A DNA stretch of 64,000 nt from Hemileia vastatrix (taxonomy: Eukaryota > Basidiomycota > Pucciniomycetes > Pucciniales > Zaghouaniaceae): the NCBI GenBank assembly GCA_030280995.1, contig JASXTE010000002.1, positions 5,267,683-5,331,682 of the forward strand. Direction: 5' to 3'. Positions 46,284 to 56,774 of this stretch are shown in pieces. A model generated the notes under the pieces. That model was given only the letters and a program-made list of their open reading frames with translations, had not been told where the DNA came from and searched no databases. How positions within the stretch are numbered: the stretch's first letter is position 1; each line of letters begins with the position of its first letter. Both the position numbers and the translations under genes were made by a program.

Positions 46284-47225
46284 ATGGAGATTTTTTTCAA
46301 GGCTGACATGATGAAGACTCTTCCAAATGGGGAGAATAGGATTCCTGATATGGCTGTTTTAAAGGAGGTTATTTTGGTATATTTGGATGGTATGAAGGAT
46401 AGGGATGTGGAATCTGGAGAGGAAATACTGTTTGACAGAGAGGTTCAGAGGACTGTGGTGGAAATTTTAGCTTCTGGGGAGGTGTTGGAGCCATCAATTT
46501 CAGAAGATGGTGATTCTGATGATGTTTGTGAAGCTTATTTTTCTTTTCCAGAGGATACCATGGGAACTCAGGAATGTGTTTCACTGGACATTTTGGAGAT
46601 GTATGCACTAGGGGATAAGTGTATTTCCTTAAGTTTGGATGAATTATGTGAGAAGGAGGATTTTTCTGGTCATGATGAAAGATTTTGGGATATTGAGAAG
46701 GAATCTGTGGTGGATGAATGGTTGTTGAGTGATGATTATTTTTCTATCTCAAGTTCAGATAATGGCTTATTGGAGGAGGATGTATCAGTTGAATTTTTAG
46801 ATGGACAGAAATATTCTGTCTTGGATCTTTTTCTAATAGAGGATGATTATTTTCAGGTGGTTCCCTCAAGATCAGAAGGTCTCTTCTTGGAGGAGGATTT
46901 TTATTTTGATATTATGGATGTTATTCTGGAGGATTTTGCAGATTCTAGGCAAGATTCCTATAGGGAAGAGGAAAATTGTGATATTTTGGATGTCACTGGT
47001 ATGGAGATTGATTTTAAAGATGTGGTGGAGGTTCCAGATGTTTCACAGGGTGAAGAATTTATTGATTCTGGTGATGTGAACTATGGTAGACTCAGTGTAT
47101 GGAGGAGGATTGAAGATTTTTTTGGAGGTCTGATGTTGGGACATCAGAATTGGAAGAGGAGCTTAGGATGTTCAGGCCCTAGGGGCAAACTTATTGGTTT
47201 CAACTTTTGGATTTCAAGAATCTGA
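46284..47225 (+). CDS. Acidic Gag-like protein, C-terminal part (G1)
   Basis: A 313-residue ORF. Its start (KADMMKTLPNGENRIPDMAVLKEVI) resembles the Gag segment after the capsid helices in related elements, where a pre-ORF frameshift and stops (46199-46283) have split the gene. From residue 45 it is very rich in Asp, Glu and Ser with no zinc knuckle or enzyme motif, and ends with a short basic tail. The acidic part is unlike usual Gag; its function is not known. Confidence 0.55.
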   Translation: MEIFFKADMMKTLPNGENRIPDMAVLKEVILVYLDGMKDRDVESGEEILFDREVQRTVVEILASGEVLEPSISEDGDSDDVCEAYFSFPEDTMGTQECVSLDILEMYALGDKCISLSLDELCEKEDFSGHDERFWDIEKESVVDEWLLSDDYFSISSSDNGLLEEDVSVEFLDGQKYSVLDLFLIEDDYFQVVPSRSEGLFLEEDFYFDIMDVILEDFADSRQDSYREEENCDILDVTGMEIDFKDVVEVPDVSQGEEFIDSGDVNYGRLSVWRRIEDFFGGLMLGHQNWKRSLGCSGPRGKLIGFNFWISRI

Positions 47226-49335
47226 TTCCTCCAAAATGAGGATAAACTACTTAATTGTTTTGGTTTTGCTTAATTTGGCCTCTATGTATTTGGTCAGGTT
47301 TTTTTTTGTTGTTGTATCCAATTCTTATCAGTCTCTCTGATTCAAGTATCTATATAAAAAAGGAAAAGAAAAGAAAAGAAAAAAAATCTTAGTATAATGA
47401 AGATGGAAGAAAAGAAAAATTCAAGTGAAGATGGGTATTATATTTAAAAAAAAAGAAGATAAAAATGATGATCATTGGTTTTATCTAACCTCTGGCATGA
47501 GTTTAAACTGCAAAATTTTATTTCTAAATTGGATTTTTTTGGCTTTCAAGAATTTAAATGGTTTTTTAATGGTTTTGGATTTTTTATGGGAGAAGATTTG
47601 TGTTGGAAAATCCTTTTGTTAGAAGGTACCCAGGGGTGGGGCTTCTAGATTTTATTTTTGCGAGTTTGGGGGTAACTGATGGGCTGGCTGCTCTAACAAC
47701 AGTTACCCCAGATTGTCTGTTTCAAACCCCTTCTCTTAATTTTGTTGAATTCTAGTATTGGTTTTTTTCTTTAACAGGCTTATAGTCCACCATGACTTTA
47801 CACTTGAAATTCTTTTGGTCTTCAAGTTCTGGACCCCTCATGCTTATTGGTTTTGTTTAATTTTGTTGGATGTTGTGTTTTGTTAGAAGGTACCCAGGGG
47901 GGGCTTCTAGATTTTATTTTGGCAAGTGTGGGGGTAACTGATGAGCTGGCTGCTCTGTAGAACAGTTACCTCAGAATGTCTGTTTCAAGCCTTTGCTTTT
48001 TTTCTAGTTGAATTCTTGTGTTGTTTTTTTGTGATTCAGGTTTTTAGTCCTCTATGACTTTAAACTGGATTGCCTTGAATGTCTTTTGGCAATTTTGGAT
48101 TGGTGGTGGATCACTGGTGGTCCCCTATCATTTTAACTTATTGGAGGGAGCCCACCCAGTTATCTTTTCTGTAGACCTGGAGCTGGCTTTTCTATGTGGT
48201 TTTAGGGTGTTGGCTGTGAAAGTGGTGGATTCAAGATTATTTTCTTTTTTCTCTTTTTTTCTTTTAATTTTTTTATTGAGGCTATGTTTGTTCAAAGGCT
48301 CAAGATAGGGCTCTGGCAATGTTTTTGGTAGAAGAGGAGGAGTCAAAATAAAATAAAAAAATGTTTTTAGGTGTGACCACATCAAGGTGCACTTGGATGT
48401 GGGTAAGGTATCAGAGGATTAGCCCATCAATTGGCTGGGGGATACCATTTTATTTTGTTTTATTTGTTAAAGGAGGTTAAATGTTTTGGCTTTGATGGTT
48501 TTTGGTTTGGGAATTTATGGGCTATATCTTCAAGATTTTTTTTTCTGTAATGTCCTTCAAGACTTTAAACTGATCTTTTATTTATGGTATATATCTTTAA
48601 GATTTTTTTCTGGAAAGTCCTTTAAGACTTTAAACTGATCTTTTAATTATGGGATCAAGATTTTTTGATGGAAAGTCCCCCAAGACTATAAACTGAGGAA
48701 TGGGAGGCAGTGCAAGGTGGAAGTTTAAAGGCAGAGGATCCAAGGGGGAACTTCTGAATTTTGTAAAGGCAATTTTGGTTGTGACTTATGGGCTGGAAGC
48801 TCTATATACAGTTACCCCAGAAAGTTATTTACTTCTACAAATATTTTTCTGGTTTATCTCTGGCTCTGGGCTCTGTGATTATGGTTTTTGCAGTCCCCCA
48901 AGACTATAAAATGAGGATTTTTTGGAGTCCCCCAAGACTATAAAATGAGGGATGTTAGTATCCCAAGACTTTAAAATGAGGGTTGTGAGTCCCCCAAGAC
49001 TATAAAATGAGAAATTTTTTATGCTGGTAGAAGTTTATAGTCATGAAGACTGGTCAACTGGATATCACTTTTCATTTTTAGAGGCTGGTACAGCCAGAGT
49101 TGGAATTCAGAAACAGAAGAAAGAGATTTTTTTTCACAGGGATAGATTGATTTTAAAGGCATGGTGCAAGAGAAGTTATAAAGAAAAATCTTGGATTGCT
49201 GGTTCAGAAGTTCACTTAGGATGGAATAGGATCTGGTGGAAGAGAGAAATGGGCTGTTTGTAAAGATTCTGGAGAGGTGTTTGAACATGGTTTTTGGCAA
49301 AGGAAGAATAGAGACATTCTTGATTGGAGGGAGGA
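47226..49335. other. Non-coding interior of G1
   Basis: There is no RT, RNase H or integrase signature in any frame. Internal repeats are present. A segment with GTTAGAAGGTACCCAGG, GGGTAACTGATG and GCTGGCTGCTCT occurs twice (47617-47760 and 47883-48000). A motif CCCCCAAGACTATAAA(A/C)TGAG recurs about seven times between 48540 and 49010. A purine tract GGAGGGAGGA precedes the 3' LTR. Confidence 0.6.
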
Positions 49336-50231
49336 TGTGTTTATCCAAACCTGGGTAGGCCTTTGGAGTGCATATTTGGGGGTATTTGGTGTGTAGGGTG
49401 TTATTGGGGTTATGGTGTTATTAGTGGATTTTTTTATCTTTAGGTGATAGTTGGTAGTGTTTATGGAGGCTTAAGCTAGGGTCACTTTTTATGTCTCAGC
49501 TTAATGTTCTTTCTTTTCTCTTCATTTTGGTATCCCTATGGGTGTTACCTTGTTTTATAGGGTAATTAGGTGTTCTTATTGGTATTTATCGGAAGTTTAT
49601 TGCTTAGTGGTGCTTATGTAGGCTTAAGCTAGGGTCACTTATTATGTCTCAGCTTATTTTCCTTTATTTTATTTTCATTTTTTTATGTATTATGTGTGTT
49701 TATCTTGTTTATTAGTGAAGTTATGGGTTGTATGGGTGTTTTAGGGCCTAGAAGTGGCCTTCCCTCGCCTAAGCAGAGGCCCGCCTTGAAGCAGCGTGTT
49801 CCCCTGTGCACTGGGGAAGCGCTAAAATGCACTTTTATGCATGAAAAATGCTGGGAAAGCTGGATCTTTGGCGGAGAATTGGTCAGGGTGGTCTGTGCAC
49901 TGGCTGTATGATGCGTGTGTGGGAGGATTTTTAGGAAATCATCTCATCTCTTTACTCATCACCTCTCTGTTCCTCACTGTCTCATTGGCTTGTGTTTTTT
50001 AAAATATATTATTGTTCATTTCAACTCTTTCTGGTAGTCTGTCTGGGACTATTATCTTTCACTTTTAAAAAGGTCAAGAGTGTTTAATTAGAGGGTCTAG
50101 CAAACAGATCTCCAATTTGCTGCAACAGGTAAATCTCACTTGTTTTTCTAAAGGGACAGGGTATATTATTTCTGGTTTTTCACCAACTCCCTTGGTCAAG
50201 GCCTATAGCTAGTACTATAGGATCATCTACA
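49336..50231 (+). repeat. 3' LTR of G1
   Basis: It starts TGTGTTTATCCAAACC and ends GGATCATCTACA, 896 bp. The H2 leader resumes directly at 50232. Confidence 0.88.
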
Positions 50232-50429
50232 ACGGTTGAATGTTCACCTCTTATCCAACATTTTTTACTCAATTTTTCATAACCACATCTTGGACTACCC
50301 TCTGGATATGCCTTCTACCTTTCTGCACACTAACATTCTCATCACATCCTGTCCATTCTCTCTGCTCAGAACCCCTCACCATCTCATCTGCTTGTTTCTG
50401 CTCCTTTTCATCTTCATTTATATTTTAAC

Positions 50430-51891
50430 ATGCCTTGTCGTCCTAGATCTTCTCAAATGCAGCTATCACCCAGTTGTTCTTCAAATTCCACTACTAACTC
50501 TTTCCCCCTCTCAGCCAAGAAATCTAAGAACTTTCAATTAAAAAAAGATGATAATCTCATTCTTATCAACTTGCTGAAAACCAAATCTAACTATGATTCT
50601 TGTTTTGGTACTGAGTATGCAACTAAAGTAGGACCTCCCCCAGCATCAAAAGTTAATGGCTATCTTCTAATGGAAAATTAATTACGGAATAAGACCAAGG
50701 GAAAAATTGATATTTTTCCTAAACAGATGTCTGAATGCTTCAAGCATTACCAAGCCAAATACAAGAAGACAAAGGCTCTTTAATCTTCCACTGGTTTTGG
50801 GGTTACCAACATCAATATCACTAAGGGCATCAAATCCATAGACAATAAACTTGAATCTTTATGTCCTACCTTTAAAGAGATGGATGCAATTTTTGGAAAG
50901 CGAGCCGATGTTAATCCTGTAAAAATGTTGGATGGAGAAGATCCTATCTCCGAACATGATGTTGAAGAAAATCTTTTCCCATCCTCTTCCTCCACTCAAG
51001 CCTCCCCTCATCTGAATGAGACCAATCTAGATAGCTTTTCTGTAGATCCTATTGGAGATTTAACCCAACCAAATCTAACTCAGGTCAGTTTCTTTTTTCT
51101 TTTATCTTATCAATTCTATTTTTTTATTTAATTATCATTTTCTTATTTCTTAAAAGGCTAACAAAGAAACCCAGGATCCTCAATCAACTGAGTCTGAAGG
51201 TAGCGACAATGATGAGGAGGAAAATATGACCTTGAAAAAAAAGCGTAGGGCTTCAAGTAGTCTAAATTTCCAGTCCAAAAGAAGACAAAAAAGTGATATT
51301 TCATCACAAACCCCTTTTTTGTCTATGGATCAATTTTTAGAAAAACGTGATGCTGGTAAGTGATACCATACCTCTTATTACTTTACTCTGCTTTTATTAT
51401 ACTTTATGTTAATTTTTATTATCACTCTAGAACAAGTGAAAATTGCTAAAGAGACTCTAATCTTTGAAAAGAAGAAATACAAGCTCTCTTTAAGAAGGGA
51501 TGATAGGCTACAAGATTTAGAAGAGAGGAAGTACGAGCTCTCTTTACGGAAGGATGATTGGGCCCAAGATTTGGAGGAGAAGAAGTTTGAGTTAACTCTA
51601 AATATTGAAAAATCAAAAAAGGAGAAAACACTCGAACATCAAAACCTATTAGAGCAGATGAAATATAAGTTTGAACATGAAGAAAATTCCAAGAAGAAAG
51701 ATTTCTTGATAGAATGTGTTAAAGCCAATAAATCTGTAGAGGAAATTGAATGTTTAAAGAAATTGTTTGATGACTATTTTGTTTTATTTCTCTCACAATT
51801 CAACTGTTCATATTTATTTATACATAAAATTTACAATAATTTCCTGTATTTCATTACTCTATCAATCATTACTTCAATTTTTGTATTTTAA
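50430..51891 (+). pseudogene. Myb/SANT-like DNA-binding protein gene of H2
   Basis: In PIF/Harbinger elements the second gene is a Myb-type protein that brings the transposase to the ends. Exon 1 (50430-51083) encodes a Ser-rich start, the helical domain (KKDDNLILINLLKTKSNYD, KQMSECFKHYQAKYKKTKAL) and the family tail STGFGV...LCPTFKEMDAIFG. Introns of 73 nt (51084-51156) and 75 nt (51356-51430, GTAAGT...CTCTAG) lead to an acidic/basic exon 2 and a coiled-coil exon 3. Exon 3 has an ~18-residue repeat (KYKLSLRRDDRLQDLEE, KYELSLRKDDWAQDLEE). Two in-frame TAA codons in exon 1 (50679 and about 50779) make this copy a pseudogene. Confidence 0.78.
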
Positions 51892-51939
51892 TGTTAAATA
51901 TTCTTTTTTTAAATAAAATTTTCATGTCTCCTTTGAAAA

Positions 51940-52350
51940 TTTGACAATCCCCCACCCCTGGATTTTTTTGAAGTAAGGGGTGGGTATCACCAAAATTCTT
52001 TCATGTCATGAATCTTGAAAGTCTTATATGAAACTTTGGCTTTAATACCCCCTGCATTTTACCAGTATCTCCAAAATTCTTACAAGTCAAGAATTTCACA
52101 AGTCTTATAAGAAATTTCGGCAATACCCCCCCTGGAATTTATTGAAGTAAGGGACGGGTATCACCAAAAATTTTTCACCAAAATATTTACAAGTCAAAAA
52201 TTTTACATGTTACATTTGAAAATTTGGCAATACTCCCCCTATATTTTATTGAAGAAAGGGGTGGGTATCACCAAAATTTTTACAAGTCTTCAATTTTGAA
52301 TGTCAGATTTGAAAATTTGGCAATACCCCCCCTGCATTTTATTGAAGTAA
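51940..52350. repeat. Minisatellite between Myb and Tet-like genes
   Basis: About five ~70-100-bp units carry CAATACCCCCC, TTTTATTGAAGTAAGGG, GTGGGTATCACCAAAAT and ACAAGTC. Fewer units sit at the equivalent place in other Harbinger fragments (8210-8400 and 60660-60860, minus strand), so the copy number varies. Confidence 0.75.
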
Positions 52351-52657
52351 GGGATGGAATTCATCTAAATTTAATATAATTACATAAATTATTAAATAAA
52401 TATCTAATATATATCAATTTCCCTAGTTTAAAGTAATGAAAATTCCTCAAGACAAAATGCAGATCAAATCTAGATACAAAAGTTTGGGACTTTCCGCAGG
52501 TATAGGCTAGAGGAACCCCATGAAACAAATAAATGTTATCATGATTACCTGTTATAAAACCCAGGGTCGTTGGCCCATTACTTTAGTTGAGGAAATTGAT
52601 ATATAAAAAATATTTATTAAAAATTTATGAAAAAATATAAAGTTTTTGATGACAACT
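52351..52657. other. Conserved non-coding segment 3' of the Myb gene
   Basis: This segment (with AAGACAAAATGCAGATCAAA and GGCTAGAGGAACCCCATGAA) is kept in reverse at 8045-8160 and 60500-60620. Its conservation exceeds that of the minisatellite. It may be a shared 3' untranslated or regulatory segment of the two convergent genes. Confidence 0.5.
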
Positions 52658-53990
52658 CTAATCCCCATACTTTTTGGATATAGATAAAGTTTTTTTGAAT
52701 TGATTAACTTTACCTTCTTTCTTTACCTTGTTGATTCTTTGAATCAACTTATGACTGATTTGAAATGAGCAACCAAAATGTGTTAAATCTTGACAGGATT
52801 CCAAACCAGGAGGAGCTTTGGTTTTTTGATGATTATCCTGAGAAGAATTCCAAATAGTCTCAATGATACCATTTCCCAAACCAAAATCAATGATGCACCG
52901 GTGGTCTAGAAAATACAAACCATGTCCTTTTATTTTAGCTGGAGATGGTATTAGTTGGCCAGTTATCAGATTGATATATGAGAATATACCAAAAGTAAAG
53001 AAATTGGTGTCATTCCTATCAATATGAATCCTATTTTGGAATACAGAATGAGTGATAATAACATTAGAAAATAAAATATATTGGTGGCTGATATCTTTCC
53101 ATTTGGAGTCACCAATTTGGTATTCCAACTTTGGTTGAAAGTTCATGATTTTTTTCAAATGCTTTATTACAGAGATTTTTGAGTCAAAGAGCAAGAAAAG
53201 AGTTAAAGGAAGGTAGAGTGTCCCATAAGCAAAAATCTTCATCTTTTTGAGATTTAGTGATATTCTTGAGCAATGAATATATGCCTATATAATTGAAATA
53301 ATTGAAATGATATTAAGAATGGAACAAAAATTATTAGACATACCAAAAGAATATCCTTTAACAAAACCAGGTCTCCAAGCAAATCCAATCATGATACCAT
53401 GCAAAAAATTTGTGTTCCTTATAGGTAACCAAACCAAAGCCATTTGATAAAGAGTTATGATAAGATTGGATAGTTGATTAAAAGATTCATCTTTCACACC
53501 ATCAAATGAATTAACTTCCAAAATGAATTGAGCCTTAAAAGTATTACTGATAACTGCAACAACTTTATCATCTGCAAATTTGGTTAGATATTTGATATCT
53601 TCTGGTAATTTTTTTAGGTATTGAATTTTTTTTATCTACTTTAGTTTTATAAAAAAAATGTTTGGGATGACGAAAAAAACTTTTTCAGAGAATTTTTTTT
53701 TTCAGATATCTTTTCTTCTGATGAAACTGATTATCTTTAATTTTTTTTGATGATTTAGAAGATGATTTTTTTTTCAGATATCTTTTCTTCTGATGAGACT
53801 GATTATCATTAAATTTTTTTGATGATTTAGAAGATGATTGTATTGAGGTTGATTGTGAGGAAGATTATTAAAAAGATGATAAAGAGGATAAAGAGGATAA
53901 AGATGAAGATGATAGAGAAGTAAGGGGTGAATCTGAAGAATACATTTTTTTGATCTGAAAAAAAATTTAAATTTCAAAAAAAAATTTAAC
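52658..53990 (-). pseudogene. Tet-like 2OG-Fe(II) oxygenase gene (H2)
   Basis: Exon 1 (about 53990-53343) has a Ser/Glu-rich start, then KIQYLKKLPEDIKYL and the block VISNTFKAQFILEVNSFDG, continuing to GFAWRPGFVKGYSFG. A 59-nt GTATGT...TATAG intron (53342-53284) follows. The core exon has LFSNVIITHS, the iron motif H-I-D in RIHIDRND, GLYFLDHRCIIDFG, W-NSSQDNHQKTKAPPG and HFGCSFQISHKL. TET/JBP-related enzymes oxidise methylated bases in DNA; here that activity is inferred only from family. A frameshift near 53130-53160 splits the core exon. It is homologous to 11025-9784 throughout. Confidence 0.8.
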
Positions 53991-54419
53991 ACATTTTTTT
54001 TAAAAAAAAAACTCACCTAATAATATCTTTTAAAATAAAATTTAAAGCAAAATCCTTTTAAAAAAATTTAAAAAAAAAAATTAAAATTTTCAGTAAAAAT
54101 TATTTCAAAAAAAAAATTTCAATGAAAACCTGAAGTTTGGTTATAATAAACCTTCACAGAAAATCCTGACAAAAAAATTAAAAAATAAAATAAAAAAATA
54201 AAAAAAAATTCAGTAAAAGAAAAATCAAAACAAAAAAATTAAAAAAAAAATTATATTCAGTAAAATTATTTGGAAGAAAAATTAAAAATTAAAATCTAAA
54301 CCTTTTTTGTTTTGTAATTAACAGGGAAAATCCTTAACAGAATGTAAAAGATATTTTTTTTTCTAAAATTCTGCCAAAAAAAAAAAATTATAAAAAACAA
54401 ATTTTTAGTATGTTTTTTA
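53991..54419. other. A/T-rich spacer in H2
   Basis: Near-homopolymeric AAAAAATT sequence with short direct repeats (CAGTAAAA, TTAAAAAAAAAATT). No gene. Confidence 0.5.
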
Positions 54420-54990
54420 GAAAGTAGGTAACCCCTCTTTAACTCCCATAAAAGTCCCCTTTCCCCCCCTTTATTTCTCTGAAATACCCTATAAAATTCC
54501 TCCCTCCTTGCCTCAAAACCCCCCTAAACTCCCCCCCTTCACCCCTCTTTGTATGTCCCAAACCCCCCCTTTCCCCCCCTCTTTAGCTGCCTCAAAGCCC
54601 CCCTCCTCCCCTTCCACTCCCCATAAACCACCTCTACCCCCCCCCTCCTTCTTAATGAACAATCAGTAATGATTGTTCATTAAGAAGTAGGGGGGGTAAA
54701 GGCAGATTAAGGGGAGTGGAAGGGGGGGGTTTGAGGCGGCTAAAGAGAGGAGAAGGGGGGAGGGTTGAGGCACCTAAAGAGAGGGGAAGGGGGGTCATGA
54801 GGTGCCTAAAGAGAGGGGAAGGGGGGGGTCATGAAGGACCTAAAGAGGGGGGAAAGGGGGGATTTGGGACAGGTAAAGAGGGTGAAATAAGGGGGACTTG
54901 AAGAAGGTAAAGAGAGGGGAGAAGGAGTGACTTGAGGGAGGTAAAGAGAGAGGAAAAGGGGTGAAATGAGGCAGCTAAAGAGGGTGAAGG
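54420..54990. repeat. C-rich to G-rich strand-switch with hairpin and minisatellite
   Basis: The plus strand is C-rich from 54420 to 54648 and G-rich from 54688 to 54980. The switch is a hairpin with arms CTTCTTAATGAACAATCA and its complement (about 54648-54690). The G-rich side consists of about eight 31-36-bp units with the core CTAAAGAGAGGGGAAGGGGGG; the C-rich side carries related units in complement. The same design occurs in H1 (20208-20500). Confidence 0.8.
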
Positions 54991-55544
54991 AAAGAAAAAA
55001 AGAGAAAAAAAAAGAGAAAAAAGAGAAAAAAAAACAAAATTAGTCTAACCTTGAAAATAAAAAAAAAGAACTTACAAAAAAAAACAGAAAAAAAAAAAAA
55101 AAACAAAAAAAAGCAAAATAAAAAAATTCATGATTAGCAAATAAAAAACAAGAAAAAAGAAAAAAAAAACATACCTGGTGAGATGAGTTGATAAAATAAA
55201 AGTAACCAAAATATTTGAGTGGTGTTTGAGGAGAGGATGAAAAGGATATGAGTGATGAATGAAAAAAAAATCACTGACAAAATATGGGATTTCAGAAAAT
55301 ATGCAATTTCATGTTAAGCTGGTGAAAGAAAACCAATGAGCCATCCAAAAAAAAAATATTCACTGTAAATTCAAAAAAAATGAATGTGCAACAAACCAAA
55401 ATACCAAACCAAGTGAATAAATTACACAAAGAGGAAATTTGGAGAGTACAAAAAAATAATTTAAAAGGGTGGTGAAGAGAAATTTTTGAGAGTAATAGGC
55501 ATAATTACAGAGCATATGCCGATTGAATGAATGTTTTGTGATTT
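54991..55544. other. A-rich purine spacer downstream of the H2 transposase
   Basis: Runs of GAAAAAAA dominate. It corresponds in position and composition to 20501-21130 in H1 (shared pieces GATGAAAAGGATATGAG and ATGCAATTTCATGTT). No gene. Confidence 0.5.
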
Positions 55545-56774
55545 AAGGGAGGGGAGAGCCAGCGCTGGTTCAGGATCCTCTTCTTCATAAAGATCATTCC
55601 ACTCATCCTTTAAATCAGCTAGGATATTGTGGAGTGTAATTCAAGTCATGATACAATGATTTTTAGTTTTGATCTCCAATTTTTTTGGAAATTGGATTCT
55701 GAGCTACGGAAGACTAGAAAATTGTCCCTTTAAAATACCTATAGCATGTTCAATTTGTACTCTTTATTGGGCAAGGTGATAATTAAAGGTAGTTTCGGGG
55801 TCACTTTCTAAACTTGCACCACAGAAAGCAGGGATAATGTACTTTCCACTTGCATAGGCTGAGTCTGAAAGCAGGTACTGAGATTTGTCAAAGTATGAGT
55901 CAGGGGTTTGAGAAATCCCCATTCTTTGGAAGATGGAAGAGTCATGACATGAGCCAGTGCAGCCACTATGAAAAGCAATAAGTTTCTTATTGACATTGCA
56001 TACAAGTTGAACAGCAATAGAGTATCTAGAAAGAAGATAAAAAGTTAGTTTATGAAGGATGAGAAATTGGAGAATATTTTGAAGAAACCCTTTTTTGAAA
56101 TCAAAATAATGGTTGCCATCATGAACAGGCTTTTGACTCAATGGTATAGTTGTGCCATCAACAAATCCTACACAGCCAGGGAAACCTTCAGCTTGCATTA
56201 CTTGAGAGGATTAAAGTTGCTATTCTGGAGTTGGCCAAGCAAGTGTTTGAGACTTGAGGGAAAGGATAGAAATCATACAGAGCTTGGTGTATAATATCAC
56301 GGTACCAAATCCTATGTTAAAGAGATTATCCAAATGTCTTACAGCAGCACTGTTTCTATTTGAGCCAAAGCGACATAGTGCAACAGCAAGTTGGATGGCA
56401 GGATTACGCTGTTTGTAATGGGAGTTGTTATTAAAAATAGGATTACTGGAGATGAGTTGATAAAGTTTGAAGAAAGAATCGGGAGAAGTTCTAAAAAGTT
56501 GGGTGAAGTTTAAATGAGGAATTTTGAGAATTGAGGCCAGATCATATCAGGGATCATGATAAAGATTTGGCCCCCTGGTGATGATGTAACTCTTTTTGGA
56601 AAGAAAACACATATATGCTAAAGCATGTTCCAAATCAGAGTCAGATATATAGTAAAGAACTAAAAGAAAGGTAATAGCATTAATTGTTGAGTGAAGTAGC
56701 TTCCTAGTAGAGAGGTGTTTCATTGTTGCTGGTGGAAGGGTTATATGATGAGAGAAGTGGGAATTCACTTCCAA
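55545..56774 (-). pseudogene. PIF/Harbinger transposase, DDE_Tnp_4 type (H2)
   Basis: The gene can be followed over its whole length. It has an N-terminal region starting near 56774, QRNPAIQLAVALCRFGSNRN (helical domain), EGFPGCVGFVDGTTIPLSQK (first Asp), CTGSCHDSSIFQRM (second Asp), YLLSDSAYASGKYIIPAF, RVQIEHAIGILKGQF with the expected Glu, and ITLHNILADLKDEW. An intron (about 56095-56026, acceptor TTTCTAG) interrupts it after the first catalytic block. At least five in-frame stops (for example before YDL, in the linker before QAEGF, and after NYHLAQ) make it inactive. Catalytic residues themselves are kept. Confidence 0.87.

Larger units (their letters stand above)
44698..50231 (+). mobile_element. 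Gag-only LTR retrotransposon G1 (5.5 kb, non-autonomous)
   Basis: LTRs at 44698-45606 (909 bp) and 49336-50231 (896 bp), TGTG...TCTACA. A primer site candidate follows the 5' LTR and a purine tract precedes the 3' LTR. Only a Gag-like gene is present; no protease, RT or integrase is seen in the 3.7-kb interior. It is inserted in the leader of H2: the uninterrupted leader at 24300 (minus) shows the joined state. Flanks TAGGT and ACGGT would be a decayed 5-bp duplication. Confidence 0.85.

Noticed and set aside
48128..48385. 85-codon minus-strand ORF in the G1 interior
   Set aside because: Low-complexity, Lys-rich shadow of a T-rich stretch, with no similarity to retroelement enzymes.
54716..54901. 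Gly/Arg-rich 61-codon ORF
   Set aside because: It is the translated G-rich minisatellite of H2.
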